Below are positions 18,068 through 27,131 of a DNA stretch of 64,000 nt, one piece after another. Numbering within the stretch: position 1 is the stretch's first letter; each line of letters opens with the position of its first letter. Under the pieces are notes generated by a model. That model saw only the letters and a program-made list of their open reading frames with translations, had not been told where the DNA came from and ran no database searches. Location of the stretch: positions 1-64,000 of the forward strand of contig NZ_SGXF01000005.1 in the NCBI RefSeq assembly GCF_004216775.1, read 5' to 3'. The position numbers and the translations under genes are program-made. Source of the stretch: Cuneatibacter caecimuris. GTDB taxonomy: Bacteria; Bacillota; Clostridia; Lachnospirales; Lachnospiraceae.

Positions 18068-18398
18068 CTGGCTTTCCTCCGATATCTATCATTAATGAGT
18101 TCACAGCATTTTCTAGTTCGCAGTAGCTTTCCAAAAAGCGGGTTAATTCTTTCCCGCCTTCAGGAGTCAGATGATAATATTTCCTGTTTGGCCCAACTCC
18201 TGAAGCCCGGTATACGGCTCGTATTAAAGCATTTTTTTCTAGCCGCAGTAAAAGCGGATAAATTGTACCCTCTGTAATTTTCCCGAACCCGTATTCTTTC
18301 AGCTGCTCTGATATTTCATAGCCATAGGTTTCTTTTTTGCTGATAATTGCGAGAATACAGCCTTCAAGAGTGCCTTTTAGCATTTGAGACGGAATCAC
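18030..18398 (-). CDS. PadR family transcriptional regulator
   Basis: A 122-residue winged-helix repressor of the PadR family. The pattern MLKGTLEGCILAIISKKETY (20 shown), GYEISEQLKEYGF, TEGTIYPLLLRLEKN, and YYHLTPEGGKEL is diagnostic. The start is GTG at 18398, seven bases after AGGAGG; the frame continues upstream but lacks family resemblance. It probably represses its own operon, including the overlapping membrane protein, through an AT-rich site between its -10 and start. PadR proteins usually respond to small molecules or to membrane stress; the ligand here is unknown. Confidence 0.88.
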   Translation of the reverse strand: MIPSQMLKGTLEGCILAIISKKETYGYEISEQLKEYGFGKITEGTIYPLLLRLEKNALIRAVYRASGVGPNRKYYHLTPEGGKELTRFLESYCELENAVNSLMIDIGGKPDEQKDKIIAERK

Positions 18399-18437
18399 GC
18401 GGCCCCTCCTATCTTGCAAAACAAAGTAGTTTACTAT

Positions 18438-18466
18438 ATTGTAATGCAAGTGAGTGTGGTTGTCAA
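18438..18466 (-). promoter_or_regulatory. Promoter of the PadR operon
   Basis: Read on the minus strand, TTGACA (18466-18461) and TACAAT (18443-18438) are separated by 17 bases. The sequence just downstream, TACAATATAGTAAAC, is a dyad-like AT-rich stretch that would suit PadR autorepression. Confidence 0.75.
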
Positions 18467-18526
18467 GCATTTGGCTATTTTTTTATTGACATGCACACAA
18501 TTTATAAAAATATTATATTTTAGATA

Positions 18527-18590
18527 TTGACCAACAGTCAGTTTTTTGATATGATACCTGCGAACTAATAAATGACCAACAGTCAGTTTT
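18527..18590 (+). promoter_or_regulatory. Promoter with duplicated TetR-type operators
   Basis: TTGACC (18527-18532), 17 bases, TATGAT (18550-18555). An exact 18-base direct repeat, beginning TGACCAACAGTCA, occurs at 18528-18545 (over the -35) and again at 18573-18590 (between -10 and the start codon), 45 bases apart. Each copy carries the TGAC...GTCA dyad seen in TetR-family operators, and a TetR gene lies at the end of the unit. Confidence 0.8.
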
Positions 18591-18606
18591 GGAGGAGAGT
18601 GAAGAG

Positions 18607-20715
18607 ATGAAAATTCGATTTGGTAAATGGGTGGTGAAACACAAGACGCTGATCTTTGTGATTTCCCTCCTGCTGCTGATCCCATCGGTATTCGGCTTTC
18701 TGGGCACCAGGGTGAATTATGATATCCTGTCTTACCTGCCAGGAAATATCGACACCATGAAGGGGCAGGATATCCTGGTCAACGAATTCGGAACCGGGGC
18801 CTTTTCTCTGGTGGTGACGGAGGGCATGACAGAAAAGGATGTGGCGAAGACAAAGAGCGACATTGAAGCTGTGGATCAGGTAGCGAAAGTGGTCTGGTAC
18901 AACACTGTGGCGGACCTGAGCATTCCGATGGAAGTACTTCCGGATGACCTGTACCAGAAGTTTAATCACGGCGACACCACCTTGATGATGGTAATTTTTA
19001 AAGATACCACTTCTTCGGACAATACCATGGATGCCATTGAAGAGATCAGGGGAATTGTAAAAGAAAACTGTTTTGTCAGCGGCATGTCGGCAGTTGTTAC
19101 TGATACCAGGAACCTGGTGGAGAAGGAAGTGCCCATGTACGTGCTGATTGCCGCCGGTCTGTCGCTGCTGGTACTGATGCTCACGCTGGATTCGTTTCTG
19201 GTTCCTGTATTCTTTATGCTGAGTATCGGGATGGCGATTGTCTATAATCTGGGCAGCAACATATTCCAGGGGGAAATTTCTTACATCACCCAGGCCCTGA
19301 CTGCGGTGCTCCAGCTGGGCGTGACTATGGATTATTCTATTTTCCTTTGGCACAGCTATGAAGAACAGCAGATCCGTTTTCATGGGGACAAAAACAGGGC
19401 CATGGCCCATGCTATTTCAAACAGCATCAGCGCGGTATTCGGGTCATCCGTCACTACAGTGGCCGGATTCATTGCTCTGTGCTTCATGAGCTTTACACTG
19501 GGCCTGGATCTGGGTATCGTCATGGCGAAAGGCGTGATTCTGGGCGTGCTGTGCTGTGTGACAGTCCTGCCCTCCATGATACTGATTTTTGACAAGGCGG
19601 TGGAAAAATCCAGACACAAAGCGCTGCTGCCGGAATTAAAAAAGATCGGGCCTTTTGTCACAAAACATTACAGGATTTTTGCAGTCCTGTTTATCGTCCT
19701 GTTGGTTCCTGCGCTGTATGGATACACCAAAACAGATGTTTATTACAATCTGGACGCCACGCTGCCAAAGGATCTGGACAGCATTGCGGCAAACCAGAAG
19801 CTGGAAGATAATTTTAACATGAATGCAGTGGATATGGTTTTGGTTCGCAGCAGCCTGGACCAGAAAGACGTCCGGAAGATGACCAGGGAAATTCAGCAGG
19901 AACAGGGGGTTTCCTGGGTGCTGGGGCTGGAATCCCTGGTTGGGCCCGCGATTCCGGAGGAAATGATTCCGGAGGATCTCCTGTCAGTGGTTAAAACCGA
20001 GGACTGGGAACTGCTGCTGGTGGGTTCGGAATATAAAATTGCTTCAGAAGAAATGGGAAGACAGTGTGAAAATATTTCTTCTATCATTAAAAAATATGAT
20101 CAGGAGGGAATGCTGGTGGGAGAAGCGCCCTGTACGGAAGACCTGATTAAAATCACAGACCAGGATTTCAAGACGGTGAGCGCAGTATCCATCGGTGTGA
20201 TTTTCCTGATCATTATGGTGGTTTTCAAATCTGTTTCATTGCCCGCCATCCTGGTCTGCGTAATAGAACTGGCTATTTTCATCAATATGGGAATCCCTTA
20301 TTACACAGGAACAGCGCTGCCGTTTATCGCATCCATTGTGATCGGCACGATACAGCTGGGCGCTACGGTGGATTACGCGATTCTAATGACCACACGGTAC
20401 AGAAAAGAGCGGGATAAAGGACAGAATAAAAAAGAGGCGGTACAGATTGCGCTGCAGACGTCTGCCAAATCCGTTCTGGTGAGCGCCTTCAGCTTCTTTG
20501 CAGCCACCATTGGGGTGGGCGTATATTCCAGTGTGGATATGATCGGTTCCCTGTGCATGCTGATGGCCAGAGGCGCGCTGATCAGCATGGCCGTGGTAAT
20601 ACTGATTCTTCCTTCCATGCTGCTGATCTTCGACTGGCTGATTTGCCGGACGACAATTGGAGCCCCGAAAATAAATAAGAAAAGCAAGAAAATGACCCAG
20701 GAGGTATTGAAATGA
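18607..20715 (+). CDS. MMPL/RND family membrane transporter
   Basis: A 702-residue membrane protein of the MMPL branch of the RND superfamily, which exports lipids or hydrophobic compounds using the proton gradient. It shows two repeats, each with one helix, an extracytoplasmic loop and a cluster of five helices: the first cluster at about residues 180-330, the second at about 530-690. VTMDYSIFLWHSYEE and ATVDYAILMTTRYRKE are the conserved fourth-helix segments with the proton-relay acidic residue. The start is ATG 18607; the TTG at 18589 lies inside the ribosome site. It overlaps the next gene by four bases (ATGA). Confidence 0.88.
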   Translation: MKIRFGKWVVKHKTLIFVISLLLLIPSVFGFLGTRVNYDILSYLPGNIDTMKGQDILVNEFGTGAFSLVVTEGMTEKDVAKTKSDIEAVDQVAKVVWYNTVADLSIPMEVLPDDLYQKFNHGDTTLMMVIFKDTTSSDNTMDAIEEIRGIVKENCFVSGMSAVVTDTRNLVEKEVPMYVLIAAGLSLLVLMLTLDSFLVPVFFMLSIGMAIVYNLGSNIFQGEISYITQALTAVLQLGVTMDYSIFLWHSYEEQQIRFHGDKNRAMAHAISNSISAVFGSSVTTVAGFIALCFMSFTLGLDLGIVMAKGVILGVLCCVTVLPSMILIFDKAVEKSRHKALLPELKKIGPFVTKHYRIFAVLFIVLLVPALYGYTKTDVYYNLDATLPKDLDSIAANQKLEDNFNMNAVDMVLVRSSLDQKDVRKMTREIQQEQGVSWVLGLESLVGPAIPEEMIPEDLLSVVKTEDWELLLVGSEYKIASEEMGRQCENISSIIKKYDQEGMLVGEAPCTEDLIKITDQDFKTVSAVSIGVIFLIIMVVFKSVSLPAILVCVIELAIFINMGIPYYTGTALPFIASIVIGTIQLGATVDYAILMTTRYRKERDKGQNKKEAVQIALQTSAKSVLVSAFSFFAATIGVGVYSSVDMIGSLCMLMARGALISMAVVILILPSMLLIFDWLICRTTIGAPKINKKSKKMTQEVLK

Positions 20716-23189
20716 GAAAGAACAGCAGAATGATGAGATTATACCTGAAACGCGCGGCAGCAGCGGCTGTGGCAGCGGCTCTGACAGTAACACTGGCCTG
20801 TACGGCCCCGTCTGGGAGGGCTTTCGCAGAAGAAAACGCGGCAGTAAAATCCGGGGCCGCAGGGGAAAGTCAGCCAGGATTGGAAAATAAAGAAAAGAAA
20901 GCCGAAAAAGACCAGAAAAATTCCAAAGAGGAAAGCGTCTATGTAATTGCGGACGCTTCCGGCGCAGCCAAAAAAATAATTGTCAGCGACTGGCTGAAAA
21001 ATCCTGAAGCCAGAAAAAGCATTGAGGATGTTTCGGACCTGGATGGGATTGAAAATATCAAAGGGGACGAGGTTTTTACTGCAGGAAAGGATCATGCCCT
21101 CACCTGGAATGCAGAAGGGAAGGATATCTATTATCAGGGAACGACAGAAAGGGAACTGCCTGTTACAGTGAAAATCATCTACGAACTGGATGGAAAGGAA
21201 GTAACTCCCCAGGAGCTCGCAGGAAAGAGCGGGCACGTAAAAATGACCTTCCGGTACGAAAACAATGCTGTTAAAGCGGTGGAGATGAACGGAGAAAAAA
21301 CACAGGTAAAGGTTCCCTTCGCGGTGGTCAGCGGGGTAGTTCTCCCTACGGAACATTTCAGCAATGTGACTGTGACCAACGGGAAATGTATTTCTGAGGG
21401 TGAAAACCAGATTGCGGTAGGAGTCGCCATGCCCGGGCTGAGGGAGAGCCTGAACCTGGAGGATGGGGCGGATGAACTGCAGGATATTGAGCTGCCGGAA
21501 TCAGTAGAGGTGGAAGCGGACGTGGAAAATTTCGAATTGGAAATGACCATGACGCTGGTAATGAATCATTTGCTGGAAGGCCTTGAGGATGGAGGAAGCC
21601 TGGACTTCAGCCGGCTGGGCGATGCGGCTGCAGAGCTGACAGATGCTTCGGAGCAGCTGCAGAACGGCAGTAATGAACTTCTGGACGGTATTTTGACCCT
21701 GGACGGCAAGGCTGTGGATTTCCGCGGCGGGGCGTCGGAACTTTTGAGCGGCATCCGGGAGTATACCGACGGCGTTGCAGCCGCGGCATCCGGAGCAGGC
21801 CAGCTGTCAGACGGCGCACAGTCCGCCGTCAATGGCGCTGCCGAACTGCAGGCCGGCGCGCAGAGCGCGCTGGAAGGGGCAGGCCAGCTGGAATCAGGTG
21901 TTCAGGGCCTTGTATCCGGGGCAGGCCAGGTGGACAGCGGAGCACAGAGTGCAGCTTCCGGGGCATCTCAGGTAAATGAAGGGGCGCAGCAGCTGAAACA
22001 AGGGGCCTCTCAGGTAGCGGCCGGAGCTTCCCAGGTAAATGAAGGCGCACAGCAGCTGAAGGGCGGAGCTGTCCAGGTGTCGTCAGGAGCTGCCCAGGTA
22101 GACGAAGGCGTACAGAAGCTCAGCAGTATGCTGGATGCCATGGGAAGCCAGCTTCAGAAACAGATAGAAGGGTATCAGCAGCAGCTGGCAGAGCTGCAGG
22201 AAAAAGAACAGCAGCTTGCCGCGGGACTGAAGACTGTTTCTGAGGGGATTGCCCAGCTTGATGCCGGGCTGTCCGGAGTGAACCAGGGAATTGCCGGTCT
22301 GGAACAGATCATGGAAAATGGCGGAAACCTGACGGAAGAACAGCAGACGCAGTATATCGGTCTTTTAAAGCAAAAGGTACAGCTGCAGGAACAGAAAGAC
22401 AGCCTGCAGGATAAGCAGGATGAACTGGCTGCAAACAAAGAACAGCTTGCCGCAGGAGCAGGAAAATTGTCAGGCGCAGTGGAAGCCCTGGCAGCAGTAT
22501 CCGGCCAGCTGTCTGATCCGGAAACAGCAGAGCAGCTTCGGCAGCTGGCAGAAGGAACTGCAAGGCTGCGTTCCGGAACCTCGGATCTTTCAGAAGGAAT
22601 CTCAAAACTGGCTGAAAATACACCTGCGCTGCAAGAGGGGGCAAACAGTCTGGCCGGAGGAACTTCTGATCTGGCAGCCGGTACAGAGGATCTGGCCGGA
22701 GGAACAAAGACACTGGCAGAGGGAACCGGTTCCCTGAATCAGGGAAGCAAAACTTTGGCAGGCGGTGTATCCAGCCTGAAATCAGGGCTTCAGACACTGG
22801 CGGGCGGAACAGTTTCATTGAAAGAGGGCCTGTTTCAGCTGGCTGCGGGAAGCATGTCACTGGAAGAAGGGACCAATGCTCTTCATGCAGCCAGCCAGGC
22901 TCTGCTGGATGGCGCAGTTCAACTGAAAGACGGAACAGATCAGCTGAAAGAGGGTACCGGCCAGCTGGCTGAAGGAGCAGAACAGCTGCGTGACGGTATT
23001 GTAAAATTTGATGAAGAAGGCATCTCCAGAATCACAGAGCTCCTGAGCGGCAGCCTGTCCGGGCTGACAGACCGGTTAGAGGCCCTGAAAGAAGCTGACA
23101 AATCTTACAATTCCTTTACCAGCCTGCCGGAGGGTATGGAAGGCAGCGTGAAGTTCATTATCCGTACAGAGAGCATTAAAGCTGAGTGA
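20712..23189 (+). CDS. Secreted heptad-repeat (xxxLxxG) protein linked to the MMPL transporter
   Basis: An 825-residue exported protein. A signal peptide covers about residues 1-40 (a run of alanines then PSGRAFAEE). Residues about 45-280 form a beta-rich domain. Residues about 285-780 are built of heptads of the form xxLxxGaxxLxxGxxxv (for example SQVNEGAQQLKQGASQVAAG, 20 shown), interrupted by a glutamine-rich coiled coil near 480-580. Such repeats are known from YhgE/Pip-type phage-infection proteins and MMPL partners. Unlike those, no C-terminal membrane helix is present here. It is translationally coupled to the MMPL gene and may form a rod-shaped partner outside the membrane. Function inferred. 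Confidence 0.8.
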   Translation: MRKNSRMMRLYLKRAAAAAVAAALTVTLACTAPSGRAFAEENAAVKSGAAGESQPGLENKEKKAEKDQKNSKEESVYVIADASGAAKKIIVSDWLKNPEARKSIEDVSDLDGIENIKGDEVFTAGKDHALTWNAEGKDIYYQGTTERELPVTVKIIYELDGKEVTPQELAGKSGHVKMTFRYENNAVKAVEMNGEKTQVKVPFAVVSGVVLPTEHFSNVTVTNGKCISEGENQIAVGVAMPGLRESLNLEDGADELQDIELPESVEVEADVENFELEMTMTLVMNHLLEGLEDGGSLDFSRLGDAAAELTDASEQLQNGSNELLDGILTLDGKAVDFRGGASELLSGIREYTDGVAAAASGAGQLSDGAQSAVNGAAELQAGAQSALEGAGQLESGVQGLVSGAGQVDSGAQSAASGASQVNEGAQQLKQGASQVAAGASQVNEGAQQLKGGAVQVSSGAAQVDEGVQKLSSMLDAMGSQLQKQIEGYQQQLAELQEKEQQLAAGLKTVSEGIAQLDAGLSGVNQGIAGLEQIMENGGNLTEEQQTQYIGLLKQKVQLQEQKDSLQDKQDELAANKEQLAAGAGKLSGAVEALAAVSGQLSDPETAEQLRQLAEGTARLRSGTSDLSEGISKLAENTPALQEGANSLAGGTSDLAAGTEDLAGGTKTLAEGTGSLNQGSKTLAGGVSSLKSGLQTLAGGTVSLKEGLFQLAAGSMSLEEGTNALHAASQALLDGAVQLKDGTDQLKEGTGQLAEGAEQLRDGIVKFDEEGISRITELLSGSLSGLTDRLEALKEADKSYNSFTSLPEGMEGSVKFIIRTESIKAE

Positions 23190-23254
23190 CGGCTTGCCAG
23201 CAGATAAAAAATTTGCTATGATGAAGAAAAATACAAGGGGAAAAGAGGGGAACT

Positions 23255-23866
23255 ATGGGGAAATCGGAGGACAATAAACTGATGAAGCGCAATGCGCTTC
23301 TGAACGCGGCGTATGAACTGTTTACCGGCAAGGGTGTGAACAAAACCTCTGTTTCAGATATTGTTGAGCGTTCAGGAATTGCCAAAGGAACCTTCTACCT
23401 GTATTTTTTGGATAAATATGATCTGCGGAACAAGCTGATCGCTCACAAAGCATCAGAGCTGCTGCTTATGGCAGAAGAGGCAATGACCCAAAGAGAGATT
23501 ACGGATCTGGAGGAGCGGATTTTGTTTCTGGCGGAATATATTGTGGATTATCTGGCCGAAAACAAGACACTGCTGGGCTTTTTGTCCAAAAATCTGAGCT
23601 GGGGTATTTTCAAGCATAATGTGATAGGGAAAGGGGAGGCCGAACAGAAGGCCGAAGGAGACCTGTACCGTTTTGTGACCAGCATTTTTGAAAAATCCCC
23701 CAGGAAATACGAAAATCCTGAAATGATGCTTTTCATGATTATTGAATTAGTGAGTTCCACGATTTACAGTGTAATTCTCTATCAGGAACCGGTTGACCTG
23801 CCTGCATTTAAGCCGTATCTGCTCAGAAGCATCCGGCAGATTATCAGAGATCAGGAAATCCTTTAA
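23255..23866 (+). CDS. TetR family repressor of the MMPL module
   Basis: A 203-residue TetR/AcrR-type regulator. The N-terminal helix-turn-helix includes ALLNAAYELFTGKGVNKTSV (20 shown) then SDIVERSGIAKGTFYLYFLDKYDL, the most conserved part of the family; the rest is an all-helical ligand domain. It is the third gene of the unit, 65 bases after the repeat protein. The duplicated TGAC...GTCA operators in front of the MMPL gene are its most likely targets, giving a feedback-repressed export system. The start ATG follows AGAGGGGAACT. The inducer is unknown. Confidence 0.88.
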   Translation: MGKSEDNKLMKRNALLNAAYELFTGKGVNKTSVSDIVERSGIAKGTFYLYFLDKYDLRNKLIAHKASELLLMAEEAMTQREITDLEERILFLAEYIVDYLAENKTLLGFLSKNLSWGIFKHNVIGKGEAEQKAEGDLYRFVTSIFEKSPRKYENPEMMLFMIIELVSSTIYSVILYQEPVDLPAFKPYLLRSIRQIIRDQEIL

Positions 23867-23874
23867 AATCAGGC

Positions 23875-23902
23875 TTGACAAAGAAGAACGCAGTGTTATA
23901 AT
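23875..23902 (+). promoter_or_regulatory. Promoter of the thrS T-box leader
   Basis: TTGACA (23875-23880) and TATAAT (23897-23902) match consensus exactly, with a 16-base spacer. The leader RNA would start near 23909. Confidence 0.88.
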
Positions 23903-23908
23903 TTAGCC

Positions 23909-24160
23909 AACAGGATAAATCGCAGATGAGAAGAGTAGCTTTCCCCAGGAGGGACAGAGAGAGACGCGCAGGCTGAGAGCGTTTCCCCGGCCGGGAGAGT
24001 GAAGACCGCCTCAGAGAGGCCCCAATCAGGCCCGGCAGACGCCGTTACCGTCATAAGAAGCTGCAGGCAGAAATGCCTGAAAACTGGGTGGAACCGCGTA
24101 TGAGCGTGCATGCGTCCCGGTGTTTTGCATAGTGCAGAACACCGGGATTCTTTTATTTTT
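23909..24160 (+). ncRNA. T-box riboswitch (threonine) before thrS
   Basis: This leader senses uncharged tRNA-Thr and prevents early termination when threonine is short. The T-box core AACTGGGTGGAACCGCG lies at 24082-24098. The AGAGAGAG/GCTGAGAG elements of stem I are visible at 23957-23980. ACC at 24005-24007, in GTGAAGACCGCC, is the best candidate specifier codon and encodes threonine, in agreement with the downstream gene. The leader ends in the strong terminator at 24115-24160. The 114 bases from 24185 to 24298 before thrS hold a GC-rich stretch with CGCGC-type dyads and no gene. Confidence 0.93.
24115..24160 (+). terminator. T-box-controlled terminator
   Basis: TCCCGGTGTTTTGCA (24115-24129) pairs along all 15 positions with TGCAGAACACCGGGA (24133-24147), followed by TTCTTTTATTTTTT. 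The GGAACCGCG part of the T-box would compete for the alternative antiterminator fold. Confidence 0.92.
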
Positions 24161-24163
24161 TGG

Positions 24164-24184
24164 ATAGCAAACTGCGTTCCCTAT
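24164..24184 (+). repeat. 21-base repeat, copy 1 (ATAGnAAACTGCGTTCCCTAT)
   Basis: This sequence recurs at 41295-41315 with 20 of 21 bases identical (fifth base C here, A there). Each copy lies just after a terminator of a tRNA-related RNA (T-box here, tRNA-Pro there), and its ends ATAG and CTAT are inverted. Both copies are followed by an A-rich run and CC. Confidence 0.7.
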
Positions 24185-24298
24185 GCAAAAAAAACCTACG
24201 GTGATGCGCACTGCGCGCTAAAGAAATATGGCCGCTGAAGCGACCGCGCTTCGGAGGGCGGACTTCTTATTTCAGAGTTTCAAAGGAAGGAGACAGAA

Positions 24299-26230
24299 AT
24301 GAAAATAACTTTAAAGGATGGGTCAATAAGAGAATATGACGGGCCCAGAAGGGTGATTGATATTGCCGGAGAGATCAGCGAGGGCCTGGCCCGGGCGGCC
24401 TGTGCCGGGGAGATTGACGGAGAGGTATGTGACCTGCGCACGGAGGTGAAGGAGGACTGCAGCCTGAATATTCTGACTGCCAGAGAGGAAGGAGGCCTGG
24501 CCACGCTGCGCCATACCGCCAGCCATGTGATGGCTCAGGCAGTAAAGCGCCTGTATCCGTCGGCAAAATTGGCCATCGGCCCTTCCATTGCGGATGGTTT
24601 TTACTATGATATTGATTTTGCGGAGCCAATTTCCGCGGAGGATTTGTCAAAAATCGAAGGGGAAATGAAAAAAATTGTAAAAGAGGCTCTGTCTGTGGAG
24701 CGTTTCGAGCTGCCCAGGGCAGAGGCAATCCGCCTGATGGAAGAAAAAGAGGAACCTTATAAAGTAGAACTGATTCAGGACCTTCCGGAGGATTCGGTGA
24801 TCAGCTTTTACCGCCAGGGAGAATTTACGGATTTGTGCGCGGGCCCTCATCTGATGAATACGAAAGAAGTAGGGAAAGCTTACAGACTGTTGAATATTGC
24901 CGGCGCCTATTGGAGAGGCAGCGAGAAAAACAAAATGCTCACCAGAATCTACGCCACAGCTTTCCAGAAGAAAGAGGAGCTGGAAGCATACGTGACCATG
25001 ATGGAGGAGGCGAAAAAAAGAGACCACCGCAGGCTGGGAAAAGAGCTGGGGCTGTTTATGATGCATGATGCGGGCCCCGGGTTCCCGTTCTTCCTGCCTA
25101 AGGGGATGGTGCTGAAAAATACCCTGTTGGATTACTGGCGGGAGATCCACCGTCGGGCAGGATATGTGGAGATTTCCACGCCGGTGATTTTGAACCGCAG
25201 CCTGTGGGAAACTTCAGGGCATTGGGACCATTATAAAAACAATATGTATACCACGGTGATTGATGAAGCGGATTATGCCATTAAACCCATGAACTGCCCC
25301 GGCGGCGTTCTGGTGTATGCTTCTGAACCCCGTTCCTACCGGGATCTTCCCCTGCGCATGGGCGAGCTGGGGCTGGTGCACCGCCACGAAAAATCCGGGC
25401 AGCTCCACGGCCTGATGCGTGTGAGATGCTTCACCCAGGACGACGCGCATATTTTCATGACGCCGGATCAGATCAAGGACGAAATCATGGGAGTGGCCAG
25501 GCTGATCCACCAGGTATATTCCCTGTTCGGCTTTAAATACCATGTGGAGCTTTCCACCCGCCCTGAGGACAGCATGGGCAGCGATGAGGATTGGGAAATG
25601 GCGACAGAGGGGCTGCGCGGCGCCCTGGATGAGCTGGGTCTTCCCTATGTGGTCAATGAAGGAGACGGCGCGTTTTACGGCCCTAAGATCGACTTCCATC
25701 TGGAGGATTCCATCGGCAGGACCTGGCAGTGCGGCACCATCCAGCTGGATTTCCAGCTCCCTCAGCGGTTTGAGCTGGAATACACAGGGGCGGACGGGGC
25801 AAGGCACAGGCCTATCATGATTCACAGGGTGGTGTTTGGCTCTATTGAACGGTTCATTGGGATTTTGATCGAACATTTTGCGGGCGCGTTTCCTACCTGG
25901 CTGGCTCCGGTACAGGCCCGGGTGCTGCCGATTTCTGATAAGTTTGCCGGCTATGCGGAAAAAGTGAACAGGCAGCTGCAGGAAGCGGGGATCAGATCAG
26001 AGGTGGACGGCCGCTCAGAAAAGATCGGCTACAAAATCAGAGAAGCCCGCCTGCAGAAGATTCCGTATATGCTGGTGGTGGGACAGAAGGAAGAGGAAGA
26101 TGGCGCAGTATCTGTCCGCAGCCGTTTTGCCGGGGACGAAGGACAGAAGGAGCTGGATCAGTTTATTGCGGAAATTCAAAAAGAGATCGCTTCTAAAGAA
26201 AGCCGCCGGGTTGAGGAAGCAGAAGCATAG
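24299..26230 (+). CDS. thrS: Threonyl-tRNA synthetase
   Basis: ThrRS charges tRNA-Thr with threonine in the cytoplasm. The 643-residue product has an N-terminal TGS domain (about 1-60), the editing domain with the HTASHVMAQAV histidines (near 72) and DLCAGPHL, the class II catalytic core (about 240-540) and the anticodon-binding domain at the C-terminus. The zinc ligands are visible in MNCPGG, DDAHIF and IHRVVFGSIERF. Length is normal. The start ATG follows AAGGAGACAGAA. Expression is controlled by the T-box leader immediately upstream. Confidence 0.97.
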   Translation: MKITLKDGSIREYDGPRRVIDIAGEISEGLARAACAGEIDGEVCDLRTEVKEDCSLNILTAREEGGLATLRHTASHVMAQAVKRLYPSAKLAIGPSIADGFYYDIDFAEPISAEDLSKIEGEMKKIVKEALSVERFELPRAEAIRLMEEKEEPYKVELIQDLPEDSVISFYRQGEFTDLCAGPHLMNTKEVGKAYRLLNIAGAYWRGSEKNKMLTRIYATAFQKKEELEAYVTMMEEAKKRDHRRLGKELGLFMMHDAGPGFPFFLPKGMVLKNTLLDYWREIHRRAGYVEISTPVILNRSLWETSGHWDHYKNNMYTTVIDEADYAIKPMNCPGGVLVYASEPRSYRDLPLRMGELGLVHRHEKSGQLHGLMRVRCFTQDDAHIFMTPDQIKDEIMGVARLIHQVYSLFGFKYHVELSTRPEDSMGSDEDWEMATEGLRGALDELGLPYVVNEGDGAFYGPKIDFHLEDSIGRTWQCGTIQLDFQLPQRFELEYTGADGARHRPIMIHRVVFGSIERFIGILIEHFAGAFPTWLAPVQARVLPISDKFAGYAEKVNRQLQEAGIRSEVDGRSEKIGYKIREARLQKIPYMLVVGQKEEEDGAVSVRSRFAGDEGQKELDQFIAEIQKEIASKESRRVEEAEA

Positions 26231-26234
26231 AATC

Positions 26235-27050
26235 TCAGCTTTCGGAAACGTCCTCCGTCCGTACCTGAAGTTCAGTGACAAATTCTCCCGGATCTGAGGT
26301 TTCGTGGATATCAATCCACAGCAGTTCCAGGATGTCGCCGGCAGGAATTTTACCATTTTCCCGTATCGCTTTCAGCAGCACAGGGATCATTTCTTCATTC
26401 CTTCTATTGCTGCCATGGTAAAATACAGAGGCATAAACGCCTTCCTCCAGGAAGAAGTCGCAGCAGGATGCTTCCGGTTCAATGAGAAACATGGAGCTGT
26501 AGGCCTGGAACCGTCCGTTGCCGGCCTGATCCAGGGGGAGGACGGAACCGATCCGGTTGTTCCCAATAATGTAGGTCAGGTCGTCGCTGCGGTTCAGAAG
26601 GCGCTGCATCAGCAGATCTGCTTCCGCATCCTGCCGGAATGGTTCCTGGATGCGGAGGCAGCCGCGTTTGGGATAATGCAGGTAAGCGACCCTGCCCTCA
26701 GGAGTGCGGCGGGTTTTCTCGATGGTTTCTCTGCGCAGCTGCAGCTCTTGCTGCAGCTGTTTCAGTTCCCGGATCTGGCGGTCCACCATGAACGCTTCTT
26801 CCTGCAGCAGCGCCAGAGTGGTATCCACGCTGCAGTTTTCCAGGTACTGGCGGATTTTTTCCATGGGAAACCCCAGGCGCCTGAGGTCCCGGATGACATT
26901 GAGCTTCCAGATATCCTCCAGGCTGTAGCAGCGGTAATGGTTTTCGGTCCTTTTTGGAGAAAGCAGGCCCAGCCGTTCATAATAGCGCAGGGAATCAGCA
27001 GAAATATCATAGAGGCGGGCCAGCTCTCCGATCTTGTAATATTTTTTCAA
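26235..27050 (-). CDS. MerR family regulator with GyrI-like effector domain
   Basis: A 271-residue MerR-type regulator of the multidrug-binding BmrR kind. The N-terminal winged helix is YYKIGELARLYDISADSLRY (20 shown) then YERLGLLSPKR. A coiled-coil dimerisation helix follows at about residues 75-115. The C-terminal half (about 120-271) resembles a GyrI/AraC-effector-binding domain that would bind drugs. The gene diverges from a MATE efflux gene across a MerR-type promoter with a 19-base spacer, so it very likely activates that pump when ligand is bound. It ends four bases after the thrS stop. Confidence 0.87.
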   Translation of the reverse strand: MKKYYKIGELARLYDISADSLRYYERLGLLSPKRTENHYRCYSLEDIWKLNVIRDLRRLGFPMEKIRQYLENCSVDTTLALLQEEAFMVDRQIRELKQLQQELQLRRETIEKTRRTPEGRVAYLHYPKRGCLRIQEPFRQDAEADLLMQRLLNRSDDLTYIIGNNRIGSVLPLDQAGNGRFQAYSSMFLIEPEASCCDFFLEEGVYASVFYHGSNRRNEEMIPVLLKAIRENGKIPAGDILELLWIDIHETSDPGEFVTELQVRTEDVSES

Positions 27051-27078
27051 AATTTATGCTCCTTCTGGAAAATATTTC

Positions 27079-27109
27079 TTGACCTTAGAATCGTTCCAGG
27101 GTTTATAGT
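27079..27109 (+). promoter_or_regulatory. MerR-type promoter of the MATE pump
   Basis: TTGACC (27079-27084) and TATAGT (27104-27109) are separated by 19 bases. GACCTT (27081-27086) and AAGGTC (27113-27118) form inverted arms around the promoter. The geometry is that of a MerR-activated promoter. Confidence 0.8.
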
Positions 27110-27131
27110 GGAAAGGTCAGGAGGTTTTATT

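Noticed and set aside
20712-23189. Phage tape-measure or tail protein
   Set aside because: The heptad repeats look superficially similar, but a signal peptide and coupling to an MMPL transporter point to an envelope protein, and no phage genes are near.
26304-27131. N-terminal extension of the second MATE protein
   Set aside because: The added 276 residues are the antisense of the MerR gene; ATG 27132 has a good ribosome site and begins at the family's first helix.
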